From the NCBI RefSeq assembly GCF_024273235.1, contig NZ_JANBVH010000010.1, forward strand, positions 1-64,000: 64,000 bases of DNA, given 5' to 3'. Position 1 is the first letter of the stretch; the number at the start of each line of letters is the position of its first letter. The translations under genes and the position numbers were made by a program. The notes beneath the pieces are model-generated. The model did no database searches. It had not been told where the DNA came from and saw only the letters and a list, made by a program, of their open reading frames with translations. Positions 39,167 through 47,512 of this stretch are shown piece by piece. This DNA is from Sphingomonas faeni. GTDB taxonomy: Bacteria; Pseudomonadota; Alphaproteobacteria; Sphingomonadales; Sphingomonadaceae.

Positions 39167-39502
39167 ATGCTCGCGATGCTGCTGTCGATACTGATCGAGG
39201 ACCCCCTGATGGCCACCGCAAAGGCGCGGATGGCCGCCGAGCAACCCTGTATCCAGAGCGCGGACGAAACCGACATCACGGTCTGCGGCATGCGGACCGC
39301 CGATCGATTTCGCGTGCCGTTCGTCGTCCATGACGCCGGTGATCCCAAGCATGAGAGCGTCCGCAACGAACGCACTCGCTTGCTCCGCCGCACTTCGCCG
39401 CTCGCCGATCTCGGTCCGTTCCAGGTCGGTGGCGGGATGGCGGGCGTGAGCATGACGGTGGGTGGCGAAGGCGGCACGTCGTTCCGCAAGCCCGCGCCGT
39501 AA
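39167..39502 (+). CDS. Small protein, member 1 of a C-x(n)-[DE]-I-x-V-C family
   Basis: The 111-residue protein opens with a short hydrophobic run (MLAMLLSILI) and carries PCIQSADETDITVCGMRTADRFRVPF, a pattern shared with three other proteins in the window. GGGAGG at 39156-39161 supports the ATG at 39167. The C-terminal half is glycine-rich. The N-terminus looks like a weak export signal. I do not recognise a function. Confidence 0.7.
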   Translation: MLAMLLSILIEDPLMATAKARMAAEQPCIQSADETDITVCGMRTADRFRVPFVVHDAGDPKHESVRNERTRLLRRTSPLADLGPFQVGGGMAGVSMTVGGEGGTSFRKPAP

Positions 39503-39515
39503 AAGGGGTTATCCG

Positions 39516-39932
39516 ATGTTCGCCGCCATCCTGTCCGTGCTGATGCAGGTCGCCACACCGTCTCCGAACGCGGCGCCGGAGCGATTTTCGATCCTGGTCG
39601 ATCCGTGCGCGGCCACCTCGAAGGATGGCAACGAGATCATCGTCTGCGGCGGCCCCGCCGCGAACAGTCCGCGCCTGCCGCTTCCTGACGAACGTGGCCC
39701 GCCCGACCACGCGGTTGCCTCCAACCCCAACCTCACCGCCGTCCGCGCCCTGGAGTTGTCGGACACACCGTGTGCCGCCCGACAGGGAGGATGCCAGGTC
39801 GGCTTCGGCCCACCGATCGCCCCGATCGCGAAGGCTGCGGTCGGATTGATCAAAAGTGCGCTGGCCAAGAAGCCCGACAAGACCGGCCGCGTGCCGATCG
39901 ATCTCGACGGCCCCGTCGGTACCGTGAACTAA
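39516..39932 (+). CDS. Small protein, member 2 of the same family
   Basis: The 138-residue protein has a short hydrophobic N-terminus (MFAAILSVLMQVATP) and DPCAATSKDGNEIIVCGGPAANSPRLPLPDERGPPD; the end KKPDKTGRVPIDLDGP matches member 3. Two further cysteines (DTPCAARQGGC) could pair. It begins 13 bases after member 1, so the three form an operon. Function unknown. Confidence 0.75.
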   Translation: MFAAILSVLMQVATPSPNAAPERFSILVDPCAATSKDGNEIIVCGGPAANSPRLPLPDERGPPDHAVASNPNLTAVRALELSDTPCAARQGGCQVGFGPPIAPIAKAAVGLIKSALAKKPDKTGRVPIDLDGPVGTVN

Positions 39933-39947
39933 GGCTTTGGAGGCGCT

Positions 39948-40409
39948 GTGATCCTGCTGTCGATCCTGTTGCAAGCCGCCGCGCCGACGACGCCGATCGT
40001 CGCACCGCCGCCGCAGAGCTGGTCGATCCTGAATCCCCCCGCCTGCCCCGGTTCGAGCCCGACCGAGATCGTCGTCTGCGGCAGCAACGGGTCGTCGGAG
40101 CAGCGCCTCCCCCTGCCCGGCGAGCGCCCGCCGCAGGACCGCCCACGCCAGCCGACTGGCGATCCGCGCGCCGCGCTCGACAATGCCGGGCGGCCCTGCC
40201 CGCCGGGTGGCTGCACCGGGGTGAATTTGCTGACGGTCCCGGTCGTCCTGATCCGTGGCATCGGCGCGCTGATCGATCCGCATAGCTGCTGCGAGAATGG
40301 CGAGGGGAAGGATCCGATGGCGCTGGTACGAGACGTGGCCGGCAAGTTCCGGAAGAAGCCGGATACGTCGAACCGCGTGCCGATCGTACTGGATGATCCG
40401 GTAAAATAG
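39948..40409 (+). CDS. Small protein, member 3 of the same family
   Basis: The 153-residue protein starts at GTG 39948 after GGAGG (39938-39942) and opens ILLSILLQAAAPTTP. It has ACPGSSPTEIVVCGSNGSSEQRLPLPGERPPQDRP, a cysteine-rich middle (PCPPGGC, HSCCENG) and the shared end KKPDTSNRVPIVLDDP. Probably exported. Function unknown. Confidence 0.75.
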   Translation: MILLSILLQAAAPTTPIVAPPPQSWSILNPPACPGSSPTEIVVCGSNGSSEQRLPLPGERPPQDRPRQPTGDPRAALDNAGRPCPPGGCTGVNLLTVPVVLIRGIGALIDPHSCCENGEGKDPMALVRDVAGKFRKKPDTSNRVPIVLDDPVK

Positions 40410-40441
40410 AATCCGGCAAGTCTTCCACCGGACCAACCAAA

Positions 40442-40498
40442 ATGTTTCCCCGCGAAGGCGGAGACCCAGACTGGGCTCCCGCCTTCGCGGGAGAACAA
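40442..40498. repeat. Intergenic palindromic repeat, family C (copy 4)
   Basis: Halves TTTCCCCGCGAAGGCGGAGA and TCCCGCCTTCGCGGGAGAAC; first of three repeats that fill the 442-base gap between the small-protein operon and hom. Confidence 0.88.
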
Positions 40499-40552
40499 GA
40501 GAGGAAGTCGAGCAGCAATCGGTACGACCGACGGCCTCTAGCAAAGTTTTCT

Positions 40553-40661
40553 CCCCTCCCTGGAAGGGAGGGGTCGGGGGTGGGTAGGCCCGCTTGAGCC
40601 ACTTACGTCTGGATTGCGCGGAAGCCGACCCACCCCCTGCCCCTCCCTTCCAGGGAGGGGA
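40553..40661. repeat. Intergenic palindromic repeat, family A (copy 4)
   Basis: CCCCTCCCTGGAAGGGAGGG and CCCCTCCCTTCCAGGGAGGG halves with GGGTGGGTAGG / CCGACCCACCCCC arms. Confidence 0.9.
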
Positions 40662-40726
40662 GCAGAAGACCCTCGATCCAGACGATCGCCGCCACCCGGG
40701 CGAGGATCGCCACGCTGGCAAGGATC

Positions 40727-40830
40727 ACCACCCCGGCGAAGGCCGGGGCCCAATTGGGGGACGCGGCTAACGAAGGGTGTGCGCTGTTACTGCGACCTTT
40801 CCAATTGGGCCCCGGCCTTCGCCGGGGTGG
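40727..40830. repeat. Intergenic palindromic repeat, family E (copy 3)
   Basis: CCACCCCGGCGAAGGCCGGG...CCCAATTGGGG and its inverse end 22 bases from the hom stop. The inner spacer shares GTTACTGCGACCTTT with family E copy 1 at 14060-14074. Confidence 0.9.
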
Positions 40831-40851
40831 TTGGTCGGTTGGGCGCCCCCC

Positions 40852-42141
40852 TCAATCCAGAATATGCATCCACATCGGCTGCCCCACGAGGCTCTGCGAC
40901 CCGCGCAGCTTCTCCAGCGCCTGGGCGATCGACCGCTCCGGACTCTCATGCGTGACGATCGCCACCAGCACGCTGCCATCGGCGATCGCCCCGCGCTGGA
41001 TCAGGCTCTCGATCGACACACCGGCGTCGCGCATCGCCGCTGCGATCTCGGCCAGCACGCCGACCCGGTCCGCCACGGTAAAGCGCAAATACGCGCGGCC
41101 GCGCCGCTCGCCACTGTCGGCCTTGGGCGCCGCCGTCAGCGACACCACCGGCATCGCGAACGGCGGGCCGAACTCGCCACGCGCGATGTCGATCAGATCC
41201 GCGACGACTGCGCTCGCGGTCGGTCCATCGCCCGCCCCTGCACCCTGGAACAGCAGGCGGCCGACGAAGTTGCCCTCTGCCACGACCGCGTTAAGCGATC
41301 CGGTGACGTGCGCCAGCGGATGATCGATCGGCACGAGATGCGGATGCACGCGCTGGAACAGCCCGTCCGCCCCTGCTTCCGCCAATCCCAGCAGCCGCAC
41401 GCGATAGCCGAGCGCCGCCGCCTCGGCGATGTCCGCGCCCAGCAGATGGCGAATGCCGCTGATCGCGACGTCGTCGAACGCCGGCTGCGTGCCGAACGCG
41501 ACCGCGGCCAGGATCGACAGCTTGTGCGCGGCATCGACGCCGTCGATGTCGAAGCTCGGATCGGCTTCGGCGAACCCGAGCGCCTGCGCCTCGGCCAGCA
41601 CCTCCGCAAAGTCGCGACCTTCCGATTCCATCTTCGACAGGATGAAGTTGCAGGTCCCGTTGAGGATGCCATAGACGCGGGCGATCTCGTTCGCCGCCGC
41701 GCCCTCACGCAGGCCCTTGATCACCGGGATGCCGCCCGCCACCGCCGCCTCGAACTTCAGCGCGACACCCGCGGTCTCCGCCGCCTGCGCGAGCTCGAGC
41801 CCATGATGCGCGATCATCGCCTTGTTCGCGGTGACGAAGCTCCGCCCTGCTCCCAGCGTGCTGCGCGCCAGCGTCAGCGCCGGACCATCGGAACCACCGA
41901 TCAGCTCGACCACGACATCCGCCCCCGGCTGCTTCGCCAGCGCGGTCGTGTCGTCGACCCACGCGAACCGCGACAGATCGACGCCGCGATCCTTGCCGCG
42001 ATCGCGTGCGGACACCGCAACGATCTCGATCTCGCGCCCGGCCCGCCGCGCAATCAACTCGCGGTTCGCATCGAGCAGCCGGATCACCCCGCCGCCTACA
42101 GTCCCCAGCCCGGCCAGGGCTACGCGCAATAGTTCGCTCAT
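40852..42141 (-). CDS. hom: Homoserine dehydrogenase
   Basis: The 429-residue enzyme reduces aspartate semialdehyde to homoserine for threonine and methionine synthesis. The NAD(P) loop is VALAGLGTVGGGVIRLL, the catalytic domain contains NGTCNFILSKME and AAHKLSILAAVAFG, and the C-terminal ACT domain (about 350-425) suggests feedback control by threonine. AGGAGGACG before 42141 sets the start. It is divergent from glnD. Confidence 0.96.
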   Translation of the reverse strand: MSELLRVALAGLGTVGGGVIRLLDANRELIARRAGREIEIVAVSARDRGKDRGVDLSRFAWVDDTTALAKQPGADVVVELIGGSDGPALTLARSTLGAGRSFVTANKAMIAHHGLELAQAAETAGVALKFEAAVAGGIPVIKGLREGAAANEIARVYGILNGTCNFILSKMESEGRDFAEVLAEAQALGFAEADPSFDIDGVDAAHKLSILAAVAFGTQPAFDDVAISGIRHLLGADIAEAAALGYRVRLLGLAEAGADGLFQRVHPHLVPIDHPLAHVTGSLNAVVAEGNFVGRLLFQGAGAGDGPTASAVVADLIDIARGEFGPPFAMPVVSLTAAPKADSGERRGRAYLRFTVADRVGVLAEIAAAMRDAGVSIESLIQRGAIADGSVLVAIVTHESPERSIAQALEKLRGSQSLVGQPMWMHILD

Positions 42142-42232
42142 TTTCGTCCTCCACTCGCGCGTCCGGTTACGTTTCACAGAGGTTTTGCGCAATCCTGATG
42201 ACGCATGCGCGTTGCGCCCCTATCTGGGCGTC

Positions 42233-44980
42233 ATGTCCGGCCGCTTCGATCACCTCCCCAACCGTCGCACGATCATCGATCGCCGCGCCGTCGCCGAAAC
42301 CATTGCCGCGTTGGAAGGCGTCGACCCGACCGTGCTCCGCCGCGACGCGACCGCGTTGCTGAAGGCCGCGCTCGATAAGGGCCGGATCGAAGTCGAACGT
42401 CGCCTCGTCGAACATCCGTCGCGCGGGTTGGAAGCATCGAGTGCGCAGGCCTATCTGATCGACGCACTGCTCCGCATCCTGTTCGATTTCACGACGCAGC
42501 GGCTCTACCCCCTGCCCAACCCGACGATCGGCGAGCGGCTGACGGTGATCGCGGTCGGCGGTTACGGCCGCGCGGAGATGGCGCCGCATTCGGACGTCGA
42601 TATCGGCTTTCTCACGCCCGGCAAGCAGACCCCCTGGGCCGAGCGCGTGATCGAATCGATGCTGTACGCACTGTGGGATCTCGGGCTGAAGCTCGGCCAG
42701 TCCAGCCGCTCGCTCGACGAGATGGTCCGCCAGGCGAAGAGCGACGTCACCGTCCGCACAGCGCTGCTCGAGGCGCGCTACGTCTGCGGCGACACCGAAC
42801 TGTACGAACAGGCGTCGCACCGCTTCAAGACCGAGGTCCAGGCCGACACCGCCCGCACCTTCATCGCCGACAAGCTCGCCGAACGCGACGCGCGCCACCG
42901 CAAGATGGGCGACACGCGCTATGTCGTCGAACCCAACATCAAGGAGGGCAAGGGCGGCCTGCGCGATCTTCACGCATTGTTTTGGATCGGCAAATACATC
43001 TACGACGTCCAGCGCGCCGCCGAACTGGTCGAGGTCGGGCTGTTCACCAAGGCCGAATACCGCCTGTTCCACCGCGCCGACAATTTCTTCCAGGCGGTGC
43101 GTTGCCATTTGCACAGCATCACCGGCCGCGCCGAAGATCGGCTGACGTTCGACCTGCAACGCGAGATCGCCGACCGGATGCGGTTCTCCGACCGACCGGG
43201 CAAGTCGAAGGTCGAGCGATTCATGCAGTTCTATTTCCTGCAGGCGAAGACCGTCGGCACGCTCAGCGGCGTGTTCCTAGCGCATCTCGACGAGAAATTC
43301 GCGGCGCGGGGACGGCGTTTCGGGCTGCCGACGATCCGCCGGTCGCCGCGCAAGCTCAATGGCTTCGTGCTCGATCGCGGTCGGCTGGCACTGCCGAGCG
43401 ACGACTTCTTCCAGGCCGATCCCGAACGCCTGATCGAGATATTCCAACTGGCGGACAAGCACGGCGTCGAGATCCACCCCTTGGCCATGCGAGTCGCCGC
43501 CCGCGACGCCAAACTTGTCGATGAAGTTCGCAACAGCCCCACCGCCAACGCCCTCTTCCTCGATGTGCTAACTTCGCCACGCGATCCCGAACTCGTGCTG
43601 CGCTGGATGAATGAGGCGGGCGTGTTCGGCCGCTTCGTGCCCGATTTCGCGCGTGTCGTCGCGCAGATGCAGTTCGACATGTATCACCACTACACCGTCG
43701 ACGAGCACACCATCCGCGCGATCGGCCTGCTCGCGCGGATAGAGAGTGGCGTGCTGAAGGAAGAGCATCCGCTCGCCAGCGCGATCTTCGAACAGATCGT
43801 GTCGCGGCGCGCTTTGTATGTCGCGGTGCTGCTCCACGACATCGCCAAGGGCCGTGGCGGCGATCATTCGATCCTTGGCGCGGAGGTGGCACAGCGGCTC
43901 TGCCCGCGCTTCGGGCTGACGCCTGCAGAAACCGAAACCGTCGCCTGGCTGGTCCGCTGGCACCTGTTGATGTCCGCCACCGCGTTCAAGCGCGACCTCA
44001 GCGACTTCAAGACGATCCTAGATTTCTGCGATGTGGTGCAGAGCCCGGAGCGTCTGCGGCTCCTGCTGACGCTGACGATCGTCGACATCCGCGCAGTCGG
44101 ACCTGGCGTGTGGAATGGGTGGAAACGCCAGTTGCTCGGCGATCTGTACGAGTCGGCGGAGGAGGTCCTGCGCCTCGGCCACAAGCAGAAAGGCCGTGCC
44201 GAACGCATCGCCGCCAAGCAGGAGCATCTGCGCGATGCACTCGGCTGGGACGAAGAGACGTTCGCGACGCTCGTCCACCGGCTCCCCGAAGCCTATTGGA
44301 TCGCCGAGCCCGAGGACGTGCTGGCGCACAATGCGCGCTTCCTTGCGAATACCGGCGACGCGCAGCTCGCGATCGACGCGCATGTCTATCCGGGGCGCGG
44401 CGCGACGCTTGTTACGATCTACGCGGCCGATCATCCGGGGCTGTTCTACCGCATCGCTGGTGCGATCCACGTCGCGGGCGGCAACATCATCGACGCGCGT
44501 ATTCACACCACGCGCGACGGAATGGCGATCGACAATTTCCTCGTCCAGGACCCGTTCGGGCGTCCGTTCGACGAGTCCGGCCAGCTCTCGAGGCTCAAGA
44601 CTGCGATCGAGGACGCGCTCGCCAACCGTGGCAAGCTGGCCGATCGACTGGTGGCAAAGCCCCTGCCCCGGACACGCGCGGAGGCCTTCGACATTGTTCC
44701 GAACGCGCTGGTCGACAACAAGGCGTCGAACCGGTTCACGGTGGTCGAGGTCAACGCGCGCGACCGGCCGGCGCTGCTGAACCAGCTCGCGAATGCGCTG
44801 TTCCAGTCGAAGGTCACGATCCATTCCGCACACGTCGCAACCTATGGCGAGCGAGCGGTGGATACGTTCTACATCACCGACCTGACGGGGGATCGGATCA
44901 CCCAGCCTGCAAGGTTGAGGACGTTGGAGCGGCGGTTGCTGGCGGCGGCGGCGGGGGAAGAGATCGATCTGGCGGCCTGA
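42233..44980 (+). CDS. glnD: Bifunctional [PII] uridylyltransferase / uridylyl-removing enzyme
   Basis: GlnD senses glutamine and modifies PII signal proteins. The 915 residues carry a nucleotidyltransferase with GGYGRAEMAPHSDVDIGFL, an HD domain with LHDIAKGRGGDHSILG and two C-terminal ACT domains (about 725-800 and 835-910). The start at 42233 gives the usual length; the frame runs open well upstream but through the hom gene region. Confidence 0.96.
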   Translation: MSGRFDHLPNRRTIIDRRAVAETIAALEGVDPTVLRRDATALLKAALDKGRIEVERRLVEHPSRGLEASSAQAYLIDALLRILFDFTTQRLYPLPNPTIGERLTVIAVGGYGRAEMAPHSDVDIGFLTPGKQTPWAERVIESMLYALWDLGLKLGQSSRSLDEMVRQAKSDVTVRTALLEARYVCGDTELYEQASHRFKTEVQADTARTFIADKLAERDARHRKMGDTRYVVEPNIKEGKGGLRDLHALFWIGKYIYDVQRAAELVEVGLFTKAEYRLFHRADNFFQAVRCHLHSITGRAEDRLTFDLQREIADRMRFSDRPGKSKVERFMQFYFLQAKTVGTLSGVFLAHLDEKFAARGRRFGLPTIRRSPRKLNGFVLDRGRLALPSDDFFQADPERLIEIFQLADKHGVEIHPLAMRVAARDAKLVDEVRNSPTANALFLDVLTSPRDPELVLRWMNEAGVFGRFVPDFARVVAQMQFDMYHHYTVDEHTIRAIGLLARIESGVLKEEHPLASAIFEQIVSRRALYVAVLLHDIAKGRGGDHSILGAEVAQRLCPRFGLTPAETETVAWLVRWHLLMSATAFKRDLSDFKTILDFCDVVQSPERLRLLLTLTIVDIRAVGPGVWNGWKRQLLGDLYESAEEVLRLGHKQKGRAERIAAKQEHLRDALGWDEETFATLVHRLPEAYWIAEPEDVLAHNARFLANTGDAQLAIDAHVYPGRGATLVTIYAADHPGLFYRIAGAIHVAGGNIIDARIHTTRDGMAIDNFLVQDPFGRPFDESGQLSRLKTAIEDALANRGKLADRLVAKPLPRTRAEAFDIVPNALVDNKASNRFTVVEVNARDRPALLNQLANALFQSKVTIHSAHVATYGERAVDTFYITDLTGDRITQPARLRTLERRLLAAAAGEEIDLAA

Positions 44981-45066
44981 CCGACAATGAAGCGGACCGA
45001 CTCTTCTGCCCGGTCCTCCCGCACGGAAGCCGGTTCTAGAGCAACGATACGCAGCACCTGAAATCC

Positions 45067-45094
45067 TGAGTTCCCACCTTCGCGGCAGAACAGG
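45067..45094. repeat. Worn remnant of a family C repeat
   Basis: GAGTTCCCACCTTCGCGGCAGAACAGG resembles the right half of family C (TCCCGCCTTCGCGGGAGAACA) with several changes. The rest of 44981-45236, between convergent glnD and glmS, shows no gene; 45176-45192 holds the palindrome CGGAGGACCTCCGCCG. Confidence 0.5.
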
Positions 45095-45236
45095 AAAGGC
45101 TTCCGCAAACACGGTACAGCCTCACCAGTAGCGTCACTTATTCCAAAGCCAGGGCCTTGTCGGAGCGGTGGTACCTGCGGAGGACCTCCGCCGGAGTGGT
45201 ATATTGGGGTCTGCTCCGCCCCCGATATGCCGAGAC

Positions 45237-47060
45237 CTATTCGACCGTCACGCTCTTCGCGAGATTGCGCGGCTGATCGACGTCCGTGCCTTTCAGCACC
45301 GCCACATGATACGCCAGCAACTGCACCGGCACCGCATACACCAAAGGCGCGATCAGCGGGTGGACCTTCGGCATCGTGATCGTCGCCATGCAGCCCTCGC
45401 CGGCCGCCTGGATACCGTCATAGTCCGAGATCAGCACGACCTTGCCGCCGCGCGCCATGACTTCCTGCATGTTGCTGACGGTCTTGTCGAACAGCGGGCC
45501 CGACGGCGCGATGACGATGACGGGCACATGCTCGTCGATCAGCGCGATCGGGCCGTGCTTCATCTCGCCGGCGGCATAGCCCTCGGCGTGGATGTAGCTG
45601 ATTTCCTTGAGCTTCAGCGCACCCTCGAGCGCCAGCGGGTAATCCGTCCCGCGGCCGAGATACAGCACGTCGCGCGCGCCGGCGATGTTGTGCGCCATCG
45701 CCTCGATCGCCTCGTCATACGCGAGCGCGCCGTTGAGCGCAGCGGGAGCCTCCGACAGATGCCGGACGATCTCGCGCTCCTGGTCCTTCGTCAGCAGCCC
45801 CTTCGCACGTGCCAGATTGGCGGCGAGCGCAGCCAGCACCGCGAGCTGGCAGGTGAACGCCTTGGTCGAAGCGACGCCGATCTCCGGCCCGGCATGCGTC
45901 GGCAGCAGCAGATCCGCCTCGCGCGCCATCGAGCTGGTCGGCACGTTGACGACGACCGCGATCTTCTGACCCTCCGCCTTGGCATGGCGCAGCGCCGCCA
46001 GCGTGTCCGCCGTCTCGCCCGACTGCGAGATGAAGAGGGCGAGGCCGCCGTCTTCCATCACCGGCGCGCGGTAGCGGAACTCGGAGGCGACATCGAGATC
46101 GACGGGCACGCGCGCGAACTGCTCGAACCAGTATTTCGCGACCATGCCCGCGTAGAAGCTCGTCCCGCAGGCGACGATCGTGACGCGGCGGATAGCTGAC
46201 AGGTCGAACTCGGGGATCGGTAGCGAGACCTCACCCTCCATCCGCTTCAGGTACGAGCGCAGCGTCTGCGCGACGACGATCGGCTGCTCGTAGATCTCCT
46301 TGAGCATGTAATGCTTGTGGTTGCCCTTCGAGATCAGGTCGCCGGTCACGCCCGAGATCGTGATCGCACGCTCGACGGGGGCGTTGTCGCGGTCGTAGAC
46401 CTGCGCGCCGTCGCGGGTCAGCACGACCCAGTCGCCCTCGTCGAGATAGGCGATCCGCTGCGTCAACGGCGCGAGCGCAAGCGCGTCCGAGCCGAGGTAC
46501 ATCTCGCCCTCCCCGTGCCCGACGACCAAGGGCGAGCCGAGGCGCGCGCCGATCAGCAGGTCGGGATGCTGGCGGAACAGGATCGCGAGCGCGAACGCGC
46601 CGTGCAACCGCGGCAGCACGTCGCGGACGGCGGAGACCGGATCCATCCCCGCCTCGATCTTCTCGCTGACGAGATGCGCGACGACTTCGGTGTCGGTCTC
46701 GCTGGTGAACGTGCGGCCACGCGCGATCAGCTCGTCGCGCAGCGGCTTGAAGTTCTCGATGATCCCGTTGTGGACCACCGCGACTTCGCCGGTCGCGTGC
46801 GGATGCGCATTGTTGGTGGTCGGGCCGCCATGCGTCGCCCAGCGGGTATGGGCGATCCCGGTCTTGCCGGGCAGCGGATGCGCGGCCAGTTCGTTGGCGA
46901 GGTTGACGAGTTTCCCCGACGCCCGCCGCCGCTCGATCGCGCCGTCGTGATCGGTGGCGATCCCCGCCGAATCATACCCGCGATATTCGAGCCGCTTCAG
47001 GCCGTCGAGCAGGCGGTCGGCAACGTCTTCGCCGCTCAGAATTCCAACGATGCCACACAT
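45237..47060 (-). CDS. glmS: Glutamine-fructose-6-phosphate aminotransferase (isomerizing)
   Basis: GlmS makes glucosamine-6-phosphate, the entry to cell-wall amino sugars. The 607 residues begin with the catalytic Cys2 (MCGIVGIL), have the glutaminase domain to about 240, then two SIS domains and the conserved end NLAKSVTVE. It is the last gene of a leftward operon glmU - lipoprotein - glmS. Confidence 0.97.
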   Translation of the reverse strand: MCGIVGILSGEDVADRLLDGLKRLEYRGYDSAGIATDHDGAIERRRASGKLVNLANELAAHPLPGKTGIAHTRWATHGGPTTNNAHPHATGEVAVVHNGIIENFKPLRDELIARGRTFTSETDTEVVAHLVSEKIEAGMDPVSAVRDVLPRLHGAFALAILFRQHPDLLIGARLGSPLVVGHGEGEMYLGSDALALAPLTQRIAYLDEGDWVVLTRDGAQVYDRDNAPVERAITISGVTGDLISKGNHKHYMLKEIYEQPIVVAQTLRSYLKRMEGEVSLPIPEFDLSAIRRVTIVACGTSFYAGMVAKYWFEQFARVPVDLDVASEFRYRAPVMEDGGLALFISQSGETADTLAALRHAKAEGQKIAVVVNVPTSSMAREADLLLPTHAGPEIGVASTKAFTCQLAVLAALAANLARAKGLLTKDQEREIVRHLSEAPAALNGALAYDEAIEAMAHNIAGARDVLYLGRGTDYPLALEGALKLKEISYIHAEGYAAGEMKHGPIALIDEHVPVIVIAPSGPLFDKTVSNMQEVMARGGKVVLISDYDGIQAAGEGCMATITMPKVHPLIAPLVYAVPVQLLAYHVAVLKGTDVDQPRNLAKSVTVE

Positions 47061-47077
47061 AACTGCTGTCCGTTCGT

Positions 47078-47512
47078 TCAGTCGACCGAGAGGAGCTGGT
47101 CGCCCCGCTCGATGACGACATGGGTCTGGTAGTAATATTTGTCGGTAGGGCGGCCGTCCGCCGTGAAGTTGACCCGCACCCGGCGCGCCTCGCCATCGAC
47201 GCGAATGGTACGTCCCTGCAACGCGGTCTCGACGGGCCCGCCGAGCCGATTTTCGAGCTGTGCCTGCGCGATCGGCCGAACCTCGAACGAGAGGTTGCGC
47301 GGGTCGCGATAGTCACTTTCCGAGTTGAGATAGAGGTTCGGTCCCTGCCGGCCCGATGCGCGCACCGTCATAACGAAAATGCCGGGATAGGCGCCGGGGG
47401 CGAGACCGGCGGCACGCTCGATCGCGACCATCGGCGCGACCGCATCGCGCGACACCTGCGACGTTGCGCATCCCGCCAGTACCAACGCTCCGACGACGAT
47501 CAGAGATTTCAT
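47078..47512 (-). CDS. Small putative lipoprotein in the glmU-glmS operon
   Basis: The 144-residue protein has a lipoprotein signal (IVVGALVLAGC15). The rest (VRASGRQGPNLYLNSESDYRDPRNLSFEVRP) is likely a small beta-rich periplasmic domain. The start overlaps the glmU stop by ATGA and the stop is 17 bases before the glmS start. I do not recognise a function; the place suggests an envelope role. Confidence 0.8.
   Translation of the reverse strand: MKSLIVVGALVLAGCATSQVSRDAVAPMVAIERAAGLAPGAYPGIFVMTVRASGRQGPNLYLNSESDYRDPRNLSFEVRPIAQAQLENRLGGPVETALQGRTIRVDGEARRVRVNFTADGRPTDKYYYQTHVVIERGDQLLSVD

Noticed and set aside
45237..45300. glmS ribozyme
   Set aside because: The self-cleaving glmS ribozyme is known upstream of glmS in Gram-positive bacteria; here only 17 bases separate glmS from the preceding gene.
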